DNA from: Cristatella mucedo
Taxonomy: Eukaryota; Bryozoa; Phylactolaemata; Cristatellidae
Direction of reading: 5' to 3'
Length of the DNA: 64,000 bases
Assembly: GCA_009760855.2 (NCBI GenBank)
Contig: WPIO01000001.1
Location: 6,937,001 to 7,001,000 of the forward strand
Position 1 is the first letter of the stretch. The number at the start of each line of letters is the position of its first letter. Position numbers and translations under genes: made by a program. Under the pieces are notes generated by a model. The model was given only the letters and a program-made list of their open reading frames with translations. It was not told the DNA's origin and did not search any database. This document shows, piece after piece, positions 33,233 to 42,494 of this stretch.

Positions 33233-36200
33233 ATGGACGGGGACGACGAGGTCCGCGTGGCGCGACTGCGGCTGTCGAAGCGCAACGCCGAGGTGCGCGG
33301 CGAAACGCGGCAGCTGGCCACGATCTGCTGTCAACTGGGCGACTACTATGAGCAGGCGCGCGATTACGTAGCCGCCGTCGCCGAGCGCGAGCAGGAGCTG
33401 GCCGCGTGGACGCGCCTCGAACTGAAGCTGCACATGGCCACCGCCAACCGGCGCATTGGCGAGTGCCTGGCACTGAGGGGCGAGTTCGAGGAGGCGCAGC
33501 GCCGGCACCGCGCGTATCTGGAATTGGCCAAGGAGGCCGGCGACGGCGCGGAGACCCAGCGGGCGCTGTTCACCATCGGGCGCACGTACTACATGCAAGC
33601 CGACGCCTGTTTGCCCGACTCGGACGAACGGCTGCGGCTGATGGCAGCGGCCAAGGACGCGTACGGCAAGAGCCTGGCCGCGTGCGAGCGGCTGCAGGCC
33701 GAGCTGAAGCCGACCGAGTATCTGGCGATGCGCGGCCGGCTGCTGCTGAACGTGGGCCTGCTGTGCGACATGAGAGGCGACCAGCAGAAAGCCGTCGGCT
33801 CGATCTCCGAGGCTGCTCGCCTGCTCAGAGAGAACAAGCAGCATGAGGATGTGTACTTGTGCGAGACGTCGCTGTCCGACATTTACTACCGATCCGGCAA
33901 TGTCCAGCATGCTCTGCGATTCGCGGATGCCGCCAGCACGTCGGCCCGCCGCGACCCGGAGCGAAAGCGCCTCAGGGAGGCGCTGGTGGCTCAGGCCAAG
34001 CTGCTTGTCGAGACCGGCCAAATGTTGGGGGCGCTGCGCTGTCTCATAAAGGCCGGCTACGACAAGCTACCCACCGGCAGAGCTGACGACGACGACGAGT
34101 ACGGCGGGGTGTCGTTCACCAAGTCCGCGTGCCGGATGAAGCTGCTTCTCGATAAGATCGAGGCCACCAAACTGGCCGCCGAGCCGAACCAGTGCGAGCT
34201 GGCGCGCCTGCACGAGAAGCTGGGCGACCTAGCGGCTCGGGCGGGCTGCTTTCGTGCCTCGCTCGACCACTACAACCGCTGCTTGACCGCCATGCGGGCC
34301 GCCGGCAAGCCGGCCTCCGCCCTGGCGCCAATCTACGTGTCGCTTGCCGAGACCAGCTTCGATCTGTGCGACTACAAGCGCGCCAGCGACTACTACCTCG
34401 CCGAGCTGGAGTGCCGCGGCAGCGGCGAGCGAGCCGAGATAGCCGGCACGCTGATGAGCGTCGCCGACTGTCTGGCGCGCCTGGGCAAGTCGCGCCGGGT
34501 GGTGGGCGACACGTACGGTCGGGCACGCAGCAATGCCGTCAAGTCTGGCGATGGGCAGCTGCTGCTCAGCGTGTGCAAGGCTTGGCTAGCCTTCTTGGTG
34601 AAGCGCCGAGACGTCGACAGCGATTGCGACGACGTCGGTGACGACAGCGGCGATGCCGAAGACGAGGACGACCGGCGGTCGATGCTCGAGGTCGAGATAG
34701 CCACGCTCGAGAGCTCGCTGGCGCCGCCTGCCGAAGATAGCGACTTGGTCGTCGTTGGCGGCAGCAGCGATGATGACGACGACGACGACAGCTTCTTCGG
34801 CGACGTGCAGCTGTCGGCGCTCGTCGGCGACTACGAAGACGCCGTGAGCGGCCAGCCGCTGGTCGCCGAGAAGATTGGCAATGGTGAGAAGCCTGGCGAC
34901 GGCGAACAGGAAGGCGATAAGCCTAAGGTCAGATTTAACATTAACGGTAGGGGCGAATATCCACTGCACGTCGCCTGCATCCGTGGCAACCTCGACAAAG
35001 TGAAGAGGCTGCTCATACTCGGGCATCCGACCATGGTGCGCGACTTCAGCGGCTGGACGCCTCTGCACGAGGCATGCAATTTCGGCCACGTGGACGTCGT
35101 TGAGTTTTTGCTGGACAAGGGCGCCGACATTGACGACCGAGGCGGCTGGGGTTGCGATGGCCTCACTCCCCTGCAGGATGCAGCCATCTTGGGCCACCTC
35201 GATGTTGTCGAGCTGTTGGTGCGGCGCGGCGCCAACGTGCTCGCCAAAAACGACCTAGGGGAGACGGCGCTCGACTGCCTCCTGACCCACCTGCACAAGC
35301 GGCTGAGTGCTGACGAGCGGAAGCATGTGCGTGCAGTCGAGAAGCTGCTGCGAAAGGCAGCCGCTGAAGCCGTGCCGGCCGTAGTGCCACCGTGCTCTGC
35401 TGCTGCTGCTGCTGCTGCTGCCGCTGCCGCCGCCGATGCCGATTCGAGCCAGAAGGCAGATCGCGTCGCAGCTAAAGCGCACCACACGACGACTGCCACA
35501 TCGCCAGGCAGCAGCTGCGATGAGCAGGAGGTGAGCAGCCGCATCCGTCAGCGGGCAGGGGCTGCGCGACGCCTGGCAGCCGGCAGCAGTCCGGCTGCCG
35601 GCTGTGCTCCTTCGACGAGCGACGGCCAGCTGGAGCGTCGCCGACGCCTGAAGCAGGCCGCGCGGTCATCGGACGAGGAGCCGAGCAGCTGCGAAGACAG
35701 TCAGGCGGACGGCAGCGTCGCTGCACCAGAGGTTGCCGCCGGCTGCGGCGCCGACGCTGCTGCCCGTGTGAGCACGGATTGGGCTGGCAGCTGTGGCGCT
35801 GAGCAAGGCAGCGGCCAGGAGGCCTACAGAGCCGCCATTGCCAGCGTGCGTCGATCGGCACTTCGGCCCGTGCTCGAGGGCCGTCGCAAGGGCGCCGCCG
35901 CACGTGAGGCCAGAGCCCTTGCTCAGTCGCCGATGCCAGCGCTCAGCAGCAGCTACGCCCGCGACGACTGGCTCGTGGATGACACCAAGAAGGCGACAAA
36001 GGCCAGGAAGAAGCGGAAGTTGGACGCACCGTTTCTCGGCTCGTGCGCCAGGCGAAGCTCGCCGTCGCCACCGAGCGACACTTTGCCTCGACGAGGTGCA
36101 GTGCCTCGGCGGCGGCGGCTTGGTGCCAACCTGGAGATCGACGATTCGCTTCCAGCAGTCGGTCTGTCCGTTCCTGAAACGCCAGAAGCCGAGTGCGCTG

Positions 36201-38242
36201 CACTCGAGATGGAGTGCACGCCGTCATCGACCTCGGTGGCAGCCGCAGAGGCAGCTGCAACGAAGACAGCAGGTGAGACGCCCACGAGGGGTCACAGCAC
36301 GCAGCCGCTCGGCCACTCGGCCACCAGGCAGCTGCAGAGGGACTTTGCCGCAGGCACCGGCACCAGCGCTGTTGCACTAGCTGCCGCTGGCAGTCCGCCT
36401 GTGGCGGCGAGCAGTGCGGACGGATGGCCAACTTCTGCTGCCGCCTCTGCAGTCACTACTCCTGTGCTTCGTGTTACAAATGAGGCAGCCAGCAGCAGAT
36501 TCGCTGGACGAAGCACGCCTGCGCTCGTCGCCTCCACCACGTCTCCTGCGCATGTGCAGGCGGCGCCGACGACTCCTCTAACGGGCGCCGGCTCACTGCT
36601 GCGCGTGTCCGTGCGATTCGGTGCCACCGTCATACTGGTTTCACTTCCGCTCGACCCTGGGGCTACCGTGGCGCAGGTAGCGGAGGATGCGCGCAGGCGC
36701 TACAGCCAGCTGGCCAGTGGCGCGGATGCTGCTTTGCTGGCAGCGGCCAGCTCCATCACGCTGCTGGTGGACGGCGAAGCGCAGCTACTGCCTAGCGACC
36801 TGGTGTCGTCGGTGCTGCGAGACGGCGACAGGCTGCATGCCGTTCTGGCCGGTCCGGTATCTGCCACTGCAGCTGCAGCAGTCGAGACGGCTGCAGCATT
36901 GCCAGGGGCAGTGGCTGCTGGTAGCGACAGGCCAGCTCCGCTGCAGCCGCTTTCGCTCGCCGACGGCTATGGGGTGCTGTGTCTGCAGAGGGGCGCTCCC
37001 ACCTACGAGAACGTGCGCTCGGAGCTGGCGGCCGCCGACCGGCATGGCCGTCTGCTGCTGGCCGGCTTCTGCGCCTCACCGGCGACCGCCGCGATGGTCG
37101 TCGACAGCCTGGGTCTCACCGCCTCGGCGCACCGCTGCATTGCGGAGTCGCTCGTAGAGCTCGACTTGTCCTGCAACAGGCTGGGCGACGGCGGCGCCGA
37201 GCGGCTGGCCGGCGTGTTGACGCTGCTTGTCGGCCTCCGCCGGCTCGACCTGTCGTCCAACGAGATCGGCGCTGCGGGCGCCGCCCACCTTGCCCGCCCA
37301 TTCGGCGCCGACGGCTCGGCGCCGAAGCCGCTGCTGCAAGCGCTCGAAGCCCTCACGGTGAGCTACAATTCCTTCGACGGTGTCGACGCTGCCGAGCACC
37401 TGGCCACCCTCATTGCCGGCCTGCCGCGTCTTCGGGCGCTACACGCGGCCGCCTGCGGCCTCGGTGTGAATGCAGTCGGCCGCCGAGATGCACCCCTCTG
37501 CTGCGCACTCAAGTCTCGCGCATGCCTCGACGTCGTCGACTTGTCGTCGAACGCCATGGGATCGCTCGGAGTGAAGTGCATCGTGAAGCATGCGCTGAGC
37601 ATGCGTGTGCTGCGCTCGCTCGACCTGAGCGGTGCCGCTGCTGATGGAGCGGCAGAGACGGTAGCCGGGGCCGAGGAGTCCGCTGCTCTCGTCTCTGCTG
37701 CAGCAGGGCCTCCGCTGAAGAGCCCGCTGATGTGGCTCGCCGCGTCGGGCGCACCTCTGCTGGAGAGCCTCTGCCTGGCCGAATGCGACCTGACCGAGGC
37801 AGACGTGCGCGAGCTGGCGCTGCTCGGCCGGCGCGCCACGGCGGCGCCGCCGCTTCGGCGCTTGTCGCTTCGTGGCAACCGGCGACTGAGGGCCGCCGCC
37901 GTGACGGACGCGGTGCGCGCATTCGAGCGGCTCGTCTGGCTCGACCTGTCGTGGTGCCGCCTGGATGCGGCAGAAGGCGGCAGCGCTGCTGCAGCGTCGG
38001 TGGCTGCCCTGCTTGCAACCCTGATGAGCAGTCTGCGCTCGACTCGGCCGCTTGAGCATCTGGCCGTCGGCCCGGCCGACTGGTGCCGCAGGGCGCTGGC
38101 TGCAGAAGCCGGAAGCGACGTCGCGAGCTTGGTCGATGCCTGGAGAGCATGCTGGACGTCGTCGGCCGCCTGTTCGTGGCACGGTGACGTGCTGGTGCTG
38201 TCGAAGTGCGGCGGAGCAGCCACAGCCATGCTTGACTACTGA
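33233..38242 (+). CDS. TONSL: Tonsoku-like protein (TONSL), complete in a single exon
   Basis: TONSL pairs with MMS22L, reads unmethylated histone H4 on newly replicated chromatin through its ankyrin repeats, and promotes RAD51 loading at stalled forks. The uninterrupted frame encodes 1669 residues from the ATG at 33233, which has a purine at -3 and G at +4. The order is typical: N-terminal TPR array (about 20-440; LCDMRGDQQKAVGSISEAA, ARLHEKLGDLAARAGCFRAS); an acidic stretch (about 465-555); three ankyrin repeats (about 568-682; PLHVACIRGNLDKVKRLL, GWTPLHEACNFGHVDVVEFL, GLTPLQDAAILGHLDVVELL); a poly-Ala run and long disordered linker with the conserved YRAAIASVRR and DDWLVDD; a ubiquitin-like domain (about 1121-1207); and C-terminal leucine-rich repeats (about 1290-1600; LVELDLSCNRLGDGG). 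It is larger than the human protein, mainly in the linker. Vertebrate TONSL is split over many exons, so the lack of introns is unusual. G/C-rich third positions fit a real gene. Confidence 0.93.
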   Translation: MDGDDEVRVARLRLSKRNAEVRGETRQLATICCQLGDYYEQARDYVAAVAEREQELAAWTRLELKLHMATANRRIGECLALRGEFEEAQRRHRAYLELAKEAGDGAETQRALFTIGRTYYMQADACLPDSDERLRLMAAAKDAYGKSLAACERLQAELKPTEYLAMRGRLLLNVGLLCDMRGDQQKAVGSISEAARLLRENKQHEDVYLCETSLSDIYYRSGNVQHALRFADAASTSARRDPERKRLREALVAQAKLLVETGQMLGALRCLIKAGYDKLPTGRADDDDEYGGVSFTKSACRMKLLLDKIEATKLAAEPNQCELARLHEKLGDLAARAGCFRASLDHYNRCLTAMRAAGKPASALAPIYVSLAETSFDLCDYKRASDYYLAELECRGSGERAEIAGTLMSVADCLARLGKSRRVVGDTYGRARSNAVKSGDGQLLLSVCKAWLAFLVKRRDVDSDCDDVGDDSGDAEDEDDRRSMLEVEIATLESSLAPPAEDSDLVVVGGSSDDDDDDDSFFGDVQLSALVGDYEDAVSGQPLVAEKIGNGEKPGDGEQEGDKPKVRFNINGRGEYPLHVACIRGNLDKVKRLLILGHPTMVRDFSGWTPLHEACNFGHVDVVEFLLDKGADIDDRGGWGCDGLTPLQDAAILGHLDVVELLVRRGANVLAKNDLGETALDCLLTHLHKRLSADERKHVRAVEKLLRKAAAEAVPAVVPPCSAAAAAAAAAAAADADSSQKADRVAAKAHHTTTATSPGSSCDEQEVSSRIRQRAGAARRLAAGSSPAAGCAPSTSDGQLERRRRLKQAARSSDEEPSSCEDSQADGSVAAPEVAAGCGADAAARVSTDWAGSCGAEQGSGQEAYRAAIASVRRSALRPVLEGRRKGAAAREARALAQSPMPALSSSYARDDWLVDDTKKATKARKKRKLDAPFLGSCARRSSPSPPSDTLPRRGAVPRRRRLGANLEIDDSLPAVGLSVPETPEAECAALEMECTPSSTSVAAAEAAATKTAGETPTRGHSTQPLGHSATRQLQRDFAAGTGTSAVALAAAGSPPVAASSADGWPTSAAASAVTTPVLRVTNEAASSRFAGRSTPALVASTTSPAHVQAAPTTPLTGAGSLLRVSVRFGATVILVSLPLDPGATVAQVAEDARRRYSQLASGADAALLAAASSITLLVDGEAQLLPSDLVSSVLRDGDRLHAVLAGPVSATAAAAVETAAALPGAVAAGSDRPAPLQPLSLADGYGVLCLQRGAPTYENVRSELAAADRHGRLLLAGFCASPATAAMVVDSLGLTASAHRCIAESLVELDLSCNRLGDGGAERLAGVLTLLVGLRRLDLSSNEIGAAGAAHLARPFGADGSAPKPLLQALEALTVSYNSFDGVDAAEHLATLIAGLPRLRALHAAACGLGVNAVGRRDAPLCCALKSRACLDVVDLSSNAMGSLGVKCIVKHALSMRVLRSLDLSGAAADGAAETVAGAEESAALVSAAAGPPLKSPLMWLAASGAPLLESLCLAECDLTEADVRELALLGRRATAAPPLRRLSLRGNRRLRAAAVTDAVRAFERLVWLDLSWCRLDAAEGGSAAAASVAALLATLMSSLRSTRPLEHLAVGPADWCRRALAAEAGSDVASLVDAWRACWTSSAACSWHGDVLVLSKCGGAATAMLDY

Positions 38243-38265
38243 TGTCTGACGTTGCTGTGGCTGAT

Positions 38266-38441
38266 ACGTTGGGAACTGCTACTTAAGTGCTCGTGTTAAG
38301 CATGGGAAGAAAGTGTTTAGGGTCGTTGTCGTTAGCAATGCTTGTCCAAGTGACGTTGGGAACTGCTACTTAAGTGCTCGTGTTAAGCATGTGAAGAAAG
38401 TGTTTAGGGTCGTTGTCGTTAGCAATGCTTGTCCAAGTGAC
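38266..38441. repeat. 87-base tandem duplication in the TONSL 3' UTR
   Basis: ACGTTGGGAACTGCTACTT.. starts at 38266 and again at 38353, with one mismatch noticed (CATGGGA versus CATGTGA). It begins 24 bases after the TONSL stop codon, so it would be transcribed as 3' UTR. Confidence 0.9.
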
Positions 38442-38590
38442 ACTTCCTTGCAATTGGCTAGTGCTTGCATTCGTGCAGCTGCTTGCTGCTTCGTGCTGAA
38501 GGCCTGCAACAGCAGCTGGAGAAAAGTTAGAATCGTCAGCAGAAGCCAAGAATTGCATAGTTTGTTTACCCCATTCAATGTTCAGAGTTT

Positions 38591-38752
38591 AATATAATTC
38601 ATTTGAATACCACCGTAGGAGAACTTTATCTCTATTCAGGTGCATCACATATGCCATGGGGCTCAAGCCAACGACCTCGATTATTGAATACATTCAACTT
38701 GACCTCGGTTGATAAAGCCAACTACCTTGACTACTGGGCCAAGCGAGTTTAA
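38591..38752 (-). mobile_element. SINE A, diverged copy
   Basis: TAGGAGAACTTTATCTCTAT, TCAGGTGCATCACATATGCC, GGGGCTCAAGCCAACGACC and ACTACTGGGCCAAGC follow the reversed SINE A order. It carries an extra ATTGAATACATTCAACTTGA stretch shared with the copy at 59.5 kb, suggesting a subfamily. Confidence 0.65.
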
Positions 38753-39239
38753 AGTCTTTCTCCAGTTGTCTCTTAGCTGACATGCTAGATTGTCGCTATG
38801 AGTATGCTCACACTGAAGGAATCATTAAGGTAGATATGGAGCAGCTACCGAAGCACGATTTGCAGGGCAGTTGCTTGAGAGGCACTTACGAGTCAATAAG
38901 AAAAAATTCGCATACTTGGAAATGTGGCTTGCTGCCTTCTTTAGGACAAGGTGAAGTGGCTCCTGAACGTTTTTGTACAGTCCTAATAAGAAAGATATAA
39001 AAGGCTTCAACCTCGTTAGCAACTGGTGAGCAAGCCACTTTGTCCTGTAGCTCCGAATTCTGTAAATATTGAGTTTTCGAGCAACAGACATACACTGTAC
39101 AAACATATAAAAAGCGACAGATTTCGAACCCTGCATAATTACCAAGCTAGTCTTCTGAGTGCCACACAAGTGACCATTAATTTGATTAAAAAATTAATTT
39201 AATACAAATCGTCTGGTTGCAAAGTAAACAGTAGCTCGT
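38753..39239. other. Intergenic, nothing recognised
   Basis: No exon-like frame with similarity and no clear repeat. A TONSL polyadenylation site may lie here, but no canonical AATAAA was found. Confidence 0.35.
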
Positions 39240-39700
39240 GACGGCTATGTTACTGACATGGCCTTGCTTGATCTCTCAGCTGCGTTCGACAATATTGATC
39301 ACAATGTCCTACTTGAGCGATTGAGAACAACGGTCTGGCTGACAAGGCCCTGGCGTTGTTCAAACGCTACTTGTCCGATCGCGTTTAATCCGTGCCGTCT
39401 GCCGGTCAAGTCTAATCCAGTAGACCAATCGCCTGTGGAGTTCCGAACGGGCCTGTTACCAGTCTTTTTTGCTGTTCTCGTATATCGAGCCACGACAAAA
39501 AGAGATTTGGGCTTCTGGGATCGGCTATCACTTTTATGCTCAATTTATCCAGCTGTATTTGCCGTTTCAACCATCAAAATCTGCTGCAGCGACTCATACA
39601 ACTAAACGATTGCTTGCAGACATTCAATCATGGATGTCAGTCAATTTCAAATAAATTAACGACGATCGAACTTAATTCCTACTAATAGGCGATCTGATGC
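39240..39700 (+). mobile_element. L2/CR1-like LINE fragment, reverse-transcriptase core
   Basis: The plus strand reads ALLDLSAAFDNIDHNVLLERL (catalytic motif A), then after frameshifts GIGYHFYA, QLYLPFQPSKSAA and ADIQSWMSVNF. Order and motifs match the LINE at 21455-24840. Both ends are missing. Confidence 0.75.
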
Positions 39701-41700
39701 GCGCGGTTGGCCTTGGAGGCTTTTCTCATCTAATAGGTGATGCTTTAATGTGACCTTCATCATGTGCTTGGAATTAAGGTGTCATATTTAAAACTGCTTA
39801 AAGTTGAAAGCTCATTAATAAGACAACTTCCATTAGGTTGAATAACTAAACTGATGTCTTTTTGCGATTGAGCTCTTATTTCGTAGGCACTGAGAGTCTA
39901 GAACTTGTTTCCAGCTACGGTAACTGCCTGCGAGGATCTTGCGTCATTAAAGTGCATCCGTTCAGCGCAGCCCCCTTCACACGAGTGAACTTGGCTTATT
40001 CTCTTTGCGCCTTGAGTGTAACGAGTGCATTATTCCGTTAGTTTTACTGGCCAGAGCTCCTATTAGCCGCTGGACCGGAATGTCTGCGCTTGCTTTTGCT
40101 TGTTTGTCGAAGCACGGTTCTTGAGTGCTATTGCATACTTGTCTAAGCATGATAGCGTGAATGTAACAAACCCTTAGTTATTTATTCCTAGCAGTGAGCA
40201 GTAAAGCGGCCGGTTGGATTCTACTAGAGCGCTGTCCAAACGAGCTATAATTATTATCATCGAAACTACGAGCCCTCCAAACGAGCCTTAAGCTTCCGGT
40301 TCACGAGATCCATTACACCTCCGCGTATTAAAGAGCGCGCTTGGCAAGTACAGCGGACAGATTTGTGACGCTTGTGTCTTACTCTCTGGCGGCTATCCGT
40401 TATTTCTTGCTTGTGGTTGCGTAAACGGTATCTGCATGTGGTACGTAAATTTTCATGTCACTGAAATCAGCTGTTGCGCTCCATAACCTTGCATTCTTGC
40501 TCAGCGTTTACCTACCAGGTCGCAATGGCTTACTGGTGGGGTCCGTTTGCCAACGGTGTGCGCAGTAAGTGTCTGCTGTCACCCACCGTTCTCAGGTTGG
40601 AGCAATGTTACTGTGCACTGTGTACATAAAAAAGCCGGGTCTCCCTGAAGAGGCTTTATTAAGTGCGTGGTCAAATGCGAGGGTGGTCGCTTGGGGTTTG
40701 TCTTTGCTGGCCATCCTTGATGTCTGCACGGCTATCGAGCACGCGTAGTAGGTGCCCAAACTTTTGACTACCTTATTTGACCAGAAAATATCACTCGCTA
40801 AATTAATTTTTGATTTTTCTCTCCAATTTCAGGCCGAATCTTTTCCGCATCTCTTCCTCTCGCGTCATGTTTTGCTCTTGCGGGCGGACTCGTGGTCCCT
40901 TGTCTCCCCCGTCGTGTTAGTAGGCGTACTTGTCGCACGGCCTGTTCATTCGCCCTGTATTTTACTGCTTCTTGGCATTGTCTGGTCAGTTTCCGCAAGC
41001 GTCTGAGATTTTACCATAGTTCTGTTCATGTTTAGCCAGGATATATTGCCCACTTGTCGTGATCGAGTAAGCTGCCTGCTTGGCATTACCCGACTATGCC
41101 ATGCCTCTCATGGGCATAACCTCAAGCGCGAAGAGGAGCGAGTCCAAGATGGTGACCATGCTGGAGATAGACGCCATCTCGTAATTGTCGTTACAGATAA
41201 ATCAGTGCTACACGTTATCTAAAAGAAGCGTTCAGTGCCTCCTCGATCCAGCAGTGTTTGTATTTAGATGTGCTGACCTGCACGTTTGCTGTTATGCAAT
41301 ATGAAGCTTGAACTGGTAGGACATGCTTGGCTGCTTGATTGAATAGACGATCTGACAAACCAAGGCAGTCACTGCTCAGAGTATAAACAGCTTTTGGTAC
41401 GTTTACGTTTTCGTCTCATGTAAAAAGAGAAAGTGAGAAGCATAGCTGAGTCAGGAAGGCAGTCGAAGAAGTGAGTAGTGTGTAAGTAGCAGCTCAGGAC
41501 GACTGGGACACAGTCGGCAGCGGAAGAGTAGATATCGTGGCCTAAAATGTGTGGAAGTGAGGTCCACAGTCCACGACCTTTAGAGCAAAAGCTTCTGAAG
41601 CCAACGGTCTTGAAACAGGAATGGAACAGCTGATTTATTGTGTACAGAGGAAATTAGGCCACGAGGAGGCATAAGCTGGTAGAGCGATTCAGCAAGGTAT
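39701..41700. other. Intergenic or CDK11 5' region, including a candidate first exon
   Basis: Mostly unique sequence. At 40525-40564 an ATG opens MAYWWGPFANGVR and is followed by the donor GTAAGT in phase 1. This joins in frame to the first certain CDK11 exon (42481) without a stop. That fit has about a one-in-three chance of arising randomly, so it is only a candidate. Other frames here show no similarity. Confidence 0.25.
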
Positions 41701-42270
41701 TACGAGCCGAGCCATAATAATAATGTATTTGTATAGTGCCCTCAGAGAACTGAAGCTCTTTCTTCTAAGCATGGCGGGCCTTGAGGATCGGAGTGAGAAT
41801 TTTACTCTGTATCCTTTGCTCGACGGGAGCCATCTCGGTGTCTTCAGCGATGGAAACACATTGCTGAAACTTTGGGGTTTGTTGACTAGCCAGTTTTATC
41901 ACCAGCTGCAGAGGCTGAGTGACTTATTTTGTTAGCCCAGCCAAAATTGAATTAAAGTAGTCCAGCCTAGACAGAACCAGGATGCTAGTACGATTTTTAG
42001 CAAGCCACCGTGGTAGACAGTCCCTAATACTAGGCAGGGATCAAGCGTGATGGCTAGCTGTAGAAGCGATCTTCTAAATGAAATTTTTAAACTTAAGCAA
42101 TTGTTTATTAGGACACCTAAATTCTGAGCATCTGATGACGGTCGCACAACAGCATCACCAATTACAAGAGCAAAGTCTCCTTGTCCAGCTGCATGCTTGG
42201 GGTGGCCTATGAGTAGGAGTTTGGTTTTATTATCATTTAGCGTAAGAAATGTGCCAACATCCAAGATCAA
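41700..42270 (-). mobile_element. L2/CR1-like LINE fragment, 3' part
   Basis: A minus-strand frame at 42270-41935 contains LTLNDNKTKLLLIG and SSDAQNLGVLINNCLSL, the post-catalytic part of the reverse transcriptase. At 41715-41765 the 3' hairpin TATAGTGCCCTCAGAGAACT with an AATAAT end marks the terminus. Internal sequence is deleted. Confidence 0.7.
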
Positions 42271-42494
42271 GTGTCTGCAAGGTAAGTATTCTGTTTACCA
42301 GTAGCTTCAGTGGATTCCAATGATATAAATGGCAAATGCGACCGGATAATAGCACAAGCTAGGGCTTCTAGCTGAAGAATGAGTAGAACATTCCGTGTAA
42401 GCAGGCCATATTGCTGTACCACTTCAACTTTCTTTCTGAAGCTACAAGTACATGCATCACTAATGTGTCATCTTTTTTAGGCTGTGCATCTGTG

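Noticed and set aside
33059-38229. Several long minus-strand and off-frame plus-strand frames across TONSL
   Set aside because: They are shadows of a GC-rich coding sequence; only the plus frame shows TPR, ankyrin and leucine-rich repeats.
41028-41222. Charged plus-strand frame (REEERVQDGDHAGDRR) as a possible CDK11 exon
   Set aside because: No suitable acceptor and donor in phase around it, and no similarity beyond charge.
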